Source: Hofstenia miamia
Lineage: Eukaryota > Xenacoelomorpha > Acoela > Hofsteniidae
Assembly (NCBI GenBank): GCA_900660155.1
Contig: CABFPE010000240.1
Coordinates: 309,947 to 342,699 of the forward strand
Reading direction: 5' to 3'
Length of the DNA stretch: 32,753 nt
In this document: piece after piece, positions 1 to 8,427 of the stretch
Numbering within the stretch: position 1 is the stretch's first letter
Layout of the letters: every line of letters starts with the position of its first letter
The notes under the pieces: generated by a model
The model's database searches: none
What the model saw: only the letters and a program-made list of their open reading frames with translations
What the model was told of the DNA's origin: nothing
Translations under genes and position numbers: made by a program

Positions 1-371
1 TATATATATATTGTGGCATCGGCACCTTCGCAGGAAGCTTCACATGGTTCCCTCCGTCGCCACCAGAGGTCCCCGTCACTATTAATCTCGCTTCCTCGCT
101 AGTTCCCGTGCTTGATCAGCTACCCTTGCTCGTTCTCAGCTGTCTTATGACCGCCGCGTAAACCCGTTCAGTTGTGGGGTCTAGTTGATTCAGATTATTT
201 CGTTTACTATTGATGGCGGCTTTGCTGTCTCGCTTTGGCACTAATTGCCACGTATTCCTAGATACTGCCAGTGCTGAACATATCCGCAGTAATTCTAATA
301 GCATATTTGTATCAGTCCAGAAGCTTGTACTCTATTACATACTTAAGCTGGCCTCGTTAATGTATACTACT
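1..371. other. Unclassified GC-richer segment left of the piggyBac element
   Basis: The segment opens with a short (TA)n run and is visibly richer in G and C than the rest of the window. Short open frames exist on both strands, but none shows a recognisable domain. It ends at the TTAA into which the piggyBac-like element is inserted. It could be part of an LTR or 5' region of the retroelement whose gag starts near 1699, because the piggyBac element would then sit between the two. No matching second LTR was found, so this is only a possibility. Confidence 0.3.
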
Positions 372-391
372 TTAACCCTTTCCATGCGTAA
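372..391 (+). repeat. Left terminal inverted repeat with TTAA target site
   Basis: Twenty bases pair exactly with 1409-1428 on the opposite strand. The match stops at position 392. Confidence 0.95.
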
Positions 392-393
392 AG

Positions 394-448
394 CGCCTAA
401 AGGCGTCATTAAAATTACGTCTTAACTTGCGTATAACGCCTTTAGGCG
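394..448. repeat. Subterminal palindromes CGCCTAAAGGCG / CGCCTTTAGGCG
   Basis: Positions 394-405 read CGCCTAAAGGCG and 437-448 read CGCCTTTAGGCG. Each is a short hairpin, and the two are exact reverse complements of each other. The second extends to AACGCCTTTAGGCGTT (435-450). Subterminal repeats of this sort in piggyBac-like elements are candidate transposase-binding sites, which is inference here. Confidence 0.7.
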
Positions 449-640
449 TTCTTGCTTAAAAACATTATCAAACCCGATCGTAAGCGTTTCCCATGTCTAA
501 ATTTATAAATAGAACTGACGTAGACGGATTTCCCTCTAAAATCGACAATTGATTGGTTGGTTTAGAACAATTTTAATTGGCTATTTCTGTAGTTGAAGGT
601 CGTCTGTCGTCTGCTTGTTGACACTTGCTTGTAAACAGAA

Positions 641-1096
641 ATGGCGGAATCAACACGCAAGTATTCCGCTGAACAAGCAAGGGATTTAATTAGAAATTGG
701 ATTGATGATGATCTTTCAGATTTTGATTCTGACGAAATTGACAGTTTTAATTTATCTTGTGATGAAGATTGTGAAAAAGAAAATGACATTTTGATAGTGG
801 ATAATGACAAAGATAATGGTAACTCTCGTATTTGTGATGAAACTTATTTGCAGTAGAGCGACGAGAATGAAAAAGATAAAAGAAGTGTACCGACTACAAA
901 ATCAAGCTATCATTGGGCTGTAGTGACAGAAAATGATTCTGGACCTAAGTGTATCAGATTTAAACCTGAATGTGACCCAGGACCACGAAATATTGATGAA
1001 AAATTATTACATGATGGGGCAGATCCAACTGAAATAAAAGATGATTATGAGGCACGATTCTTTATAATATTACTATTTTACATTTTGATGTATTAG
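641..1096 (+). pseudogene. piggyBac-like transposase, N-terminal remnant
   Basis: One frame runs from ATG at 641 to TAG at 1094-1096, with a single internal TAG at 854-856. The first 70 codons encode a strongly acidic, Asp/Glu/Ser-rich stretch, as is usual for the disordered N-terminus of piggyBac-family transposases. Beyond the internal stop the frame encodes IRFKPECDPGP and a Phe-rich stretch, compatible with the entry into the transposase core (DDE_Tnp_1_7 type). The catalytic aspartates are absent and the frame ends where an internal deletion would be expected. A further open stretch (about 1126-1320) inside the element has no recognisable domain. Assignment comes mainly from the enclosing piggyBac ends; the protein similarity alone is weak. 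Confidence 0.6.
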
Positions 1097-1408
1097 TACA
1101 ATTTATGAGATAATTTTGAGATAATTTGATTGGGTTTGACATGGATAACTTTACAAATCCAGATCATAAACAACAAAAACAACTGTTGTGTTTTATTGCT
1201 TTTCCAAAATACATGACTAAAGATCACCTGATAACATTAGCCATACACGGTAAAATGGTATTATTCGAAACTCCATTAATTCAGCTTTACAACGATACCA
1301 AAAACTTAAAATTTGATTGATTATACACTGTGTTATAGTAGAAAAACGTCAACTTATAAAAACGCAAAAAATTAATTACGCAAGTAAGGATGACGTCATT
1401 TTATACAA

Positions 1409-1428
1409 TTACGCATGGAAAGGGTTAA
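1409..1428 (-). repeat. Right terminal inverted repeat with TTAA target site
   Basis: This is the exact reverse complement of 372-391. The terminal TTAA is at 1425-1428. Confidence 0.95.
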
Positions 1429-1698
1429 AATGCTTATGTCTTAATGGTACTCTTGGATGTTTTACCTTCACAAGATTAGATACTATGCTATCACTGTGTT
1501 TATGCTTTTCTATATTGCTAACTATGATAATACTAGATGATGACCCTCGTATGTCAAAAAAACACTCTCTTGTTCTAAAAACTTCGACACCCAATCGAAA
1601 TCGTAAGTTTTGAATGGATTTTTACGAATGGTCTTTACTCACAACTAGCCAGCAACTGTTTTACCGCCACAATACCTCTCTCAAATCTAGTTTATTAT
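1429..1698. other. Intervening sequence between piggyBac element and gag
   Basis: This AT-rich segment lies between the right TTAA and the first gag ATG. It would be the place for a primer-binding site and leader of the retroelement, but no convincing primer-binding site was recognised. Confidence 0.3.
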
Positions 1699-2863
1699 AT
1701 GAAAATGATGAACTATACTCAATCATCTCTAAAAACTTTAACGAAAACCGAACTTATGGAGCTGGTCAGGGACCAAGCAGAACATATTAATGATATGGAA
1801 ACCAGAATATCCGCTTTAGAGAGACAATTGTCTCAATCGTCGTCTTCCCAAAACAAAGACAACTTCGTGACACAGGTACAATTCAAAGTATTTGAATCAT
1901 CAATCTGAGAAAACCTAAACATATTCAGAACTAACATATTGGATACAATAACAAATCTAATGAAACCTGATACTAACATGAGTCAGTCTTCCTAAAAACC
2001 AGAAGTCAATGCATTTCCTGATCCAACACAGAGCATGAACCCAGCTTCACCACCACCAAATCCGTTGGTCTTCCAACCAATATTGCTGCCAACAGCATCT
2101 CCAATGCCAGTAACTCCCAACGATATCCTAAACACCAAATCTAAAAAATGTATATTGCTGCTACCAGATGAACCATTAAAAACTGATCTCAAACTCCATA
2201 AGATGCCACAATATTTCACCAGCAAATTCTACATAAAGGGTCAAACATTCAGGGAATGGATCGTACTCTTCAAAATATATCTTGTACAACTGCATGGAAC
2301 TAAACAAAACGGAGCCACTCAAATGCCTCTCTTTCTGAAAGACCGTGCCCTACAAGTCTATTTAAATCTCAATGCTAATATCAATACAAACCATGACAAA
2401 TTAGTCAATGTGATGAACAAACAATTTGATAACAAATGCACAAGCAAGCAATACTGAATGCAGCTTTACAGCTGCAAAATAGACAAAGATGAAGACATTA
2501 TCAATGACATCTATAAAGTAGATCGCCTGCTGCACTCTCCCAAGAAGAAGATCTACTATTCACAAGATCTATACTCATATGTCCACGCAGGCCTACCTCA
2601 ATTGATGAAAACCAATTCAAGAACAAATGCAATATTGACAATGATATAAACACCCTCATTAAAAAGCAGTCAACATCCAATTGACACTAGAAAATAATGA
2701 ACACACCAATAGACAGTGAGGCTATCAACCACAAACATTTCAACCTTGCGACAATGCCAACAAAAATGACGACTTACAAAAAGCTATCACAGACAAACCG
2801 GAAGAATTCCCATTCATAAAATGTAAAAGATGAGGAGAAAAAGGCCATCTAAAACCTGATTGC
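1699..2863 (+). pseudogene. gag-like pseudogene with CCHC zinc knuckle
   Basis: One frame from ATG at 1699 continues through in-frame stops at 1906-1908 (TGA), 1993-1995 (TAA), 2455-2457 (TGA) and 2647-2649 (TAA). The first 70 codons are coiled-coil-like, with evenly spaced Leu and charged residues. A Pro-rich linker follows near 2035-2120. From about 2210 comes a capsid-like stretch, including FREWIVLFKIYL and FLKDRALQVYLNL, that matches the general look of retrotransposon gag (Retrotrans_gag family). At 2822-2863, in another frame, lies CX2CX4HX4C-type nucleic-acid-binding spacing, with the second cysteine codon replaced by TGA at 2831-2833. Gag would form the particle shell and package the RNA. 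Confidence 0.75.
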
Positions 2864-2985
2864 AAAAAAATAATTTACCTGGTCAATGAGGATGGCTACT
2901 ATACATCTGAAGATCTAGAAAATCATGAACACTTTGAATCAAATGATGAATCATTAAATGAGTAGGGGCGCCAGCCCAAGACTGA

Positions 2986-3369
2986 GTGAATGAGCTGCTG
3001 ATTGTAACAGATTTACTAGAGAGAAATCTAATACTGATAACAATCAGTAACTGTAATATAAAAGCCACAGTTGACACTGGTGCATCAATAACAATCATGG
3101 CTGATACCTGTGCTCACAATATCAGATGGAATCAAGATGACATAACTTCCAATGAGGCAAGACTCATCAGTGCCTCCGGTGATTACATTAACATAAAAGG
3201 AACAGTGAAAAAGGCCAAAATTACAATACACAATGTCAAGTTCAAACAGGACATCCACATCATTGATACAATGAATCAGCCACTTCCCTATGAAATGATA
3301 ATTGGTCATGAATTCTTAGCTGAAAATAACTGCCTTATTGACTATGGCAATAAAACACTCACAATCTAA
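2986..3369 (+). pseudogene. Retroelement aspartic protease domain
   Basis: The frame encodes a retropepsin-like domain. The catalytic motif VDTGAS is at 3070-3087, about 28 codons in. The second conserved block (MIIGHEFLAENNCLIDYG, near 3295-3350) corresponds to the ILG-x-DFL block of gypsy proteases. The active-site Asp-Thr-Gly is intact. The domain sits in the same frame as the downstream stretch that starts at 3391, with a TAA at 3367-3369 between them, so protease and RT were once one polyprotein. It would cut Gag-Pol during particle maturation. Confidence 0.85.
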
Positions 3370-3390
3370 GAAGACAAAAACGTCTCTGTA

Positions 3391-4546
3391 TTGCTAGCCA
3401 CCAAGGGCACGACTACTTTGGAATTCTCTTTAACAGAAAATTTAAGATTGGAGCCCTTTCACTGGCAAATAGCAACAATCACATCTAAGAAACCCTTCAA
3501 ATATGAAGCCGTAATTACCAACACATATGGTACTAAAGATTTGCTAGTTACAGTACTAAATATTGTGGTGTCAATTACCACCAATCAATGGTACACAGCT
3601 ATCATAAACAATTCAAACAGAGTTGTAACACTAAGCAAAAACTCAATCACAATAACAGGAATGCCACTAGAAAAATATGTAGTAAAACATAAACTGATAC
3701 TGCTATGGTCAATGGAAACAACCCAAAGCATCACAACATCATTTCCACTCCTAACTGCTGACATGCATCCTCATCTCACCCAAGAGGAACACAACATGAT
3801 AAACAATGTCTTAAAAGCCAATGCTGGAGTATTTAACAGTAAAGAAATAAGTGTAGGAAAAGCAATTGGCATTGAACACAAAATTGAAACAACTTCTGAT
3901 AAACCTATATGCCAAGCCTGCCAATGAGTACCAGCCAACATGCAAGATCAATATGCCAGGATACTAAGCAAACTCCTAAATCCTGGAATAATACGACGTA
4001 GTTACCCTACACCTCACCTACAGTCTTCATAAAACAAGGTGGTAAACATTGTCTCTGCATCAACTTTCACCAAGTGAACAACATCATGAAAAAAGACGCA
4101 TATCCCCTACCAAGAGTAGATGACATTCTTTACAACACTGCTAAATATAAAATCTTCTCAACATTAGAGCTCTGTAAAGCCTATTGGCAGGTACCCATGC
4201 AAGAAAAGGATATAGAAAAAACTGCATTTATCCCACCCTATGGGTTATTCAAATGGCTTTACATGGCATTTGACCTTTGCAATGCTCCTGTCGCATTTCA
4301 AAAATACATTACCAGAATACTAACAAAAGACAACTGCAAACTATCAGAAAGAGTTGCTGCATACATCAACGACATCCTCATAGGGTCACGTGGTGTCACC
4401 CTTACTCTCACCAACTGAACACCACTCTGAAACTCTTATATAACACAGGACTGAGAGTAAACGCGAAAAAATGCAACATAGCAAACCATTCAGTACTATT
4501 CCTCAGCAGAAACATAAGCCAAACGAAAAATCACAATCAGAGATAA
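3391..4546 (+). pseudogene. Ty3/gypsy reverse transcriptase, frameshifted and active-site altered
   Basis: The pre-RT linker is in frame 1 (3391-3927). Its end resembles the gypsy stretch LxxEEhxxinxvL...F ahead of the RT fingers, then a TGA at 3925-3927. A shift near 4010 moves to frame 3, where FIKQGGKHCLCINFHQVN and the rest of the fingers and palm follow (to 4418). Conserved landmarks are TAFIPPYGLFKWLYMAF and NAPVAFQKY. Motif A reads STLELCKAYWQ, with Glu (4167-4169) where Asp is usual. Motif C reads YINDI, with Asn (4368-4370) for the first Asp. A second shift near 4400 leads to frame 2, with LRVNAKKCNIANHSVLFL (about 4455-4505). This is an RNA-dependent DNA polymerase fossil and cannot be active. 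Confidence 0.9.
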
Positions 4547-4786
4547 CCCAAAACATCTCATCAATGAAATACAAACTCCATGATCTATAAAAGACGTACA
4601 ACATATCCTCGGCTTCATCAACTACTATCATATGTTCATTCCTAACTTAGCCAAAAAAAACATCATACATCAAACCTCCTGAAAAAACAACATCAATTGA
4701 AATAGTCCTGGAAACACCAGGAAAAACTGGATAACTTGAAAAAAGCCATTAAAAACATTAAATTGCTTAATTCACCAACACCAGAG

Positions 4787-5361
4787 GACCCCTTTATTCT
4801 GGACTGTCATGCCAGCACAGTCATCATCAGAGCTACCTAAGCCAAATACAAAATAGTGAGGAAAGACCCATACAATGGTTCAGCAGAAAACTTAACAACA
4901 GTGAACTGAACTACAGTGCAACTAAACTGGAAATGCTGGCATTAATAAAATCACTTAAAAAATTCCGACATTTTCTTATTGGCAAAAAAAAATTCACTGT
5001 ACAAACAGTCAACAGTGGCCTCTGCTGGATCAAAAAATATGCAGGCAATCACTCAAACACCATATCACAATGGATTGAATATCTAAATGATTTCAACTTC
5101 ACAATACAACACTGCAAAGAAAAGTTACATACGAACACAGATATCTGGACAGCATTGCCACAATATCAAAGGGATTTCAAAAAACAACATGGGCCACAAT
5201 CAGAATTCCAATTTATACTGCAATGCCAATATGAACAACTACCAGATATTAACACAGATCAAAATGGCCACCCTATAAAACCTCTACTTTCAATTTTCAT
5301 CAAATCACAGCAGAGGAAATCACAAAAGCTCAAGCCAATGATAAAGTTCTTAGTCAAATAA
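4787..5361 (+). pseudogene. Retroelement RNase H domain
   Basis: The domain begins in frame 2 with FILDCHAS, where the Asp at 4802-4804 matches the first catalytic residue. It switches to frame 1 by about 4858, encoding PIQWFSRKLNNSELNYSATK and then LEMLALIKSLKKFRHFL. The Glu at 4930-4932 is the expected second acid. WIEYLNDFNFTIQHCKEK and the NTDIWTALP stretch correspond to the usual end of gypsy RNase H. A TAA interrupts the frame-2 part near 4847. The enzyme would remove the RNA strand after first-strand synthesis. It follows RT directly, as in Ty3/gypsy pol. The segment 4547-4786 between them is the decayed connection region. Confidence 0.82.
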
Positions 5362-5527
5362 TAGAATGGTTACATGACCCAAAATATATAAAGGAATCTA
5401 TTGAAATGAGATACTACCACAAACACAAATGGAAACTAACCAATTCTGCTATTCTCTATGCAGCATCAACCACTCATAACCTAATAGCACTGCTGGAATA
5501 CTACAAACGTGAAGACATAAAAAAGCC

Positions 5528-6180
5528 CACAAACAAGGTCATAAAGGCACATACCTAAGTGAACTCATGATACATGAAAATGTTGTAATGCCCTACCTAC
5601 AACCAACTATTGAGGATGTCATTAACAAATGTCAATCCTGCATCCTCTTCAACAAATCACGCTTTCCAGGACAGTGAGCTGAACTCAAAAAAATACAAGC
5701 AGAGTACACTAACAATATTGTCAACAGCAACATAGAACAACTGTCCAAAGACAATGAAGGCTACTCCTATGTACTCATTATGGTCAATCAATTCACCAAG
5801 TATTGCAAGAGGATACCTCTCAAAAACATCAAAGCTCAAACAACAGCAGAAGCAATACTTAACAACTGGGTGTTCAGTCCTATGACTCAACTCATCACTG
5901 ACCAAGGAAAACAGTTTGAAAAATGGCTTATTCCAAACCTTAGCATTGAAACTAGAAGTCCTCCATATGCACAAAATGATAAATCACCCTCAAGCAAATG
6001 GTGCAATAGAAAGAGTAAATCAAACACTCTTAAACGAATTGCCCTCTTTACACTACACAACATGAGTTAAAAACTATTGTCTGACATCATTCAAGCTGCC
6101 GAATTTAACGACAAAAAGACTTTCACCATGAACTATTCAGAAAAAAACAACTACCAGACATACCCACTAAATTGGCAATC
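5528..6180 (+). pseudogene. Retroelement integrase (HHCC + DDE), frameshifted
   Basis: Frame 2 starts with an HHCC zinc-binding domain: His codons at 5528 and 5540, Cys codons at 5630 and 5639. After a TGA at about 5678 comes the catalytic core, with GYSYVLIMVNQFTKYC and RIPLKNIKAQTTAEAIL. The first catalytic acid position appears as Asn (5729-5731). The second, in LITDQGKQFE (5891-5920), is intact. The frame then shifts by one, and frame 3 gives HPQANGAIERVNQTLLNELP from 5985, with the third catalytic acid Glu at 6009-6011 intact. A short C-terminal stretch to about 6180 resembles the end of gypsy integrases. It would insert the cDNA into the genome. Confidence 0.88.
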
Positions 6181-6236
6181 TGGATACTATCTATATTCCT
6201 TACTGAAAACCACAGCCTAGAAATTCCTCTATCTAA

Positions 6237-7302
6237 ACAAAAAGAACAACACTCACCAAGTTATGCTGCTATGAAATCTCCATTGCACCTATAACTTGCA
6301 GAGTAAAAAACTGGCTATTACAACCAACATGTCTCTTCACATCGCCTCTAAAAATGCATCAACAAGTTACCAATATGTACGAAAAGCTGCTAATAAGGAT
6401 AATCAACAAAGAAAATGCACTGGGACGCACTTTGCCCATCATTCTCCAAAATGTACTAGACATCCATAAAAGCAATCTATACTTCCTACATCCCCATACA
6501 CGGAAATGTATATGGGGCACTACCACTGAATCTCACTTTGTAAAAACTATAGATACACGTACACCACTAACTACTGAAATGCTATTTCAAACCGTGCCAC
6601 ACACCATGCATGCGTACCTTCAACTCTGCCAGAACCACAACATTAAAGAAAAAAATCTTTCGCTATTTCAATATCTGCAAACCAGCTACCCGGAAATAGC
6701 ATACAGCATTACCAGTGTTACCAAAGAAACAACAAACATACTCCGTCACTTTGAACCCATCAAGGTGATAACAATGCTTCTGAAAACTGTCATATCACTC
6801 GAAGAAGAAGAAAAACTCCTAGCAGAATCGAAAATACGACTCTCACCTAGAATTCAAAAATTATTGGAAGAGATAATTTATGAAAAACTTTCTCAAACAG
6901 AAAAAATCTCTACCCCCACATGGATACGAGCTGAAAATCAAAATCTTTTAATGGAAAAAGCTGTTCTCAACCACAAAGAATCTAAAATACATACGATACC
7001 ACAAAATAAAAACAACCAAACTTGAAACTATCGATTACCTTAGTAGACAAGAGGACATCTCTGAAACTACTTGCGAAGACACTAGAATACTCCAACTTCT
7101 CGATGACACCCAGTTGACTTTCAAGGATGATAGGACTGATCTTTTGTTGGTGATTTGTATAGCAGTGATGATATGTCCAATTTTGCTTAAGTTGTCTAGA
7201 AAAGAGATCCCAAATTTGAATTCCACGAAAAAATTAACAATGATCCAAATCACGTTGACCAGGGCGCACATTGATATTGCTTTTTTAAATTTAGGATGAA
7301 GG
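6237..7302 (+). pseudogene. Third retroelement reading frame, env-position, with C-terminal membrane segment
   Basis: Frame 3 is open from 6237 (just after a TAA) to TGA at 7023-7025, 262 codons, with the first ATG at 6354. Frame 1 then continues from about 7024 to TGA at 7300-7302. That tail encodes an acidic stretch, a hydrophobic segment LLLVICIAVMICPILLKL (7141-7194) and a basic tail. This is the layout of a type I membrane protein's C-terminus, and it lies downstream of integrase, where errantivirus-like elements carry env. The body has some Cys, Glu-rich helices (LEEEEKLLAESK) and no motif I recognise: no clear signal peptide, furin site or fusion peptide. It shares the A-rich composition of gag-pol. 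Env-like is inference from place and membrane segment only; an unrelated accessory protein is possible. Confidence 0.45.
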
Positions 7303-8002
7303 GCTATGCTGTTTTGTGTGGCGCCCAAATGCTTTATTAGAGAAGGATACCTCTCAATTCTCAAATAACAAATCGAAGCACGAATTGACATGGACATTCC
7401 CCATATCACACTTTTTTCTTGGAATTTCATTGAGAAACACTCAAAATCTGCAATTTTCCACACAAAATCTTCCAAAACAGAAAACAAAAAGGAGCCTAAT
7501 CGGGTTCATTATCATTCAAAATCTCTATCAATTGAAATTATACCACTCCAGCACTGAACTTCAATAATGACATATTCAGCATTTTGATTGGCTAAGCATG
7601 GATGAAATACAAGCAATAAATAATAATAGCTTTAACTGAATAACTGTGAATTCTAGAAATAGTTTTAACCCATCGCGAATGCACCCAATGTGTTATAAAA
7701 ATCCAAATCTAATCCCTATGTTGACAAAATTTTTGCAATAATTGAAAATAGTTCAATAAATATTTGCCCTATTTTTTTCGCCAACATATAATTGTACTCA
7801 ATATTTTTTCAATTATTGCCCTGAACAATTATTAATTCCGCATCCTTGCTTATTGTTGAATACGTTTTCCCATTCATTTAACAAATTTAATTTAACCTAG
7901 TCACAAGTGCTGGATATTTTCTAGGTCTTATTGTTGAAAAAATTATTCAGCATTTGGGCATTCTAAGATATACATTAACCTGAATGTAGTGAGAAAATTA
8001 CT
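7303..8002. other. AT-rich spacer, no gene recognised
   Basis: Short overlapping frames on both strands show no domain. A string GTGGCGCCCAA near 7319-7329 resembles a tRNA-Lys primer-binding site, but its place after the last reading frame is wrong for one. No LTR was recognised. Confidence 0.4.
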
Positions 8003-8095
8003 GGTATACTTTTTAGACTGCATGCATAAGCCGCACCCCAAAATTTCAATGAAAATATTAGGTACAGGTGCGGTTTATACACGAGGATTTACGGT
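8003..8095. repeat. Small foldback MITE-like repeat
   Basis: ATAAGCCGCACC (8026-8037) pairs with GGTGCGGTTTAT (8067-8078) with one mismatch, and weaker pairing extends outward to about 8003 and 8095. The GTATAAGCCGCACC / ACGAGGATTTACGGTA wording is of a kind widespread in invertebrate foldback repeats, from general recall. It lies about 260 bp past the polyadenylation signal of the ceramide kinase-like gene. Confidence 0.55.
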
Positions 8096-8356
8096 ACATT
8101 TAAATTTAAGCAATAAATATCCATTTATATAGTAAATTTAAACTATTTTTAAAAATTAAACATTATCACTTTGCGCCTTCAGGTTGCACAATATTTTTCC
8201 AATGTTGAATAAAATAACTGTGTATATTAGGAGTCAGCTCAATTGATTTTTAGTTTCCATTTTAGTTTGAAATCCTGATTAAATGTATTCAAAACCGGCA
8301 CAAGCCACCAAAAACGGGTCTAAAAATATAAAAACGAAATATTAAAAAAAATAGAA
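8096..8356. other. 3' flank of the ceramide kinase-like gene
   Basis: This is AT-rich non-coding sequence. No poly(T) tract on the + strand, which would mark a retrocopy poly(A) tail, was seen. Confidence 0.4.
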
Positions 8357-8362
8357 TTTATT
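8357..8362 (-). promoter_or_regulatory. Candidate polyadenylation signal AATAAA
   Basis: On the minus strand AATAAA lies about 65 bp past the stop codon of the ceramide kinase-like gene, a normal distance for a 3' end signal. It is followed by a T-rich stretch. Confidence 0.5.
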
Positions 8363-8427
8363 GTCTTGATAATTATCATGTGTACAAAAACAAAAATTCT
8401 TATTATCAAACAGAATAAATATCACAA

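Larger units (their letters stand above)
372..1428 (+). mobile_element. Non-autonomous piggyBac-like element with TTAA ends
   Basis: The left end (372-391) reads TTAACCCTTTCCATGCGTAA. The right end (1409-1428) is its exact reverse complement, so the element has 20-bp perfect terminal inverted repeats including TTAA at each end. TTAA target duplication and a CCC after the TTAA are the hallmark of the piggyBac superfamily. The element is only 1057 bp, against roughly 2.4 kb for full-length members. It carries a broken N-terminal transposase remnant (641-1096) but no room for the catalytic DDE region, so it could move only with a transposase supplied elsewhere. Perfect ends inside an otherwise decayed region suggest a younger insertion than its surroundings. 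Confidence 0.93.
1699..7302 (+). mobile_element. Decayed Ty3/gypsy-type retroelement (gag-PR-RT-RH-IN-ORF3)
   Basis: In order on the + strand come a gag-like region with a zinc knuckle, a VDTGAS protease, a reverse transcriptase, RNase H, an HHCC plus DDE integrase, and a third reading frame. Integrase downstream of RNase H is the Ty3/gypsy order. The coding strand is A-rich and G-poor across the whole span, which marks it off from its flanks. At least four in-frame stops in gag and several frameshifts in pol show it is dead. No LTR pair could be found: 1-371 is a possible left LTR remnant, and the right end past 7302 shows nothing matching it. Boundaries given are those of the coding evidence. 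Confidence 0.88.

Noticed and set aside
1..371. Left LTR of the gypsy element, beginning TGTGGCATCGGC at about 13
   Set aside because: A loosely similar word occurs at 16748 but the rest does not align, and no matching right LTR was found, so it was not called.
7318..7329. TGGCGCCCAA-like string resembling a tRNA-Lys primer-binding site
   Set aside because: It lies downstream of the last reading frame of the gypsy element, not after a 5' LTR, and no LTR end precedes it.
7035..7487. 150-codon minus-strand open frame opposite the membrane-segment tail
   Set aside because: No domain; it overlaps the + strand frame with coding-like features and is best seen as its shadow.
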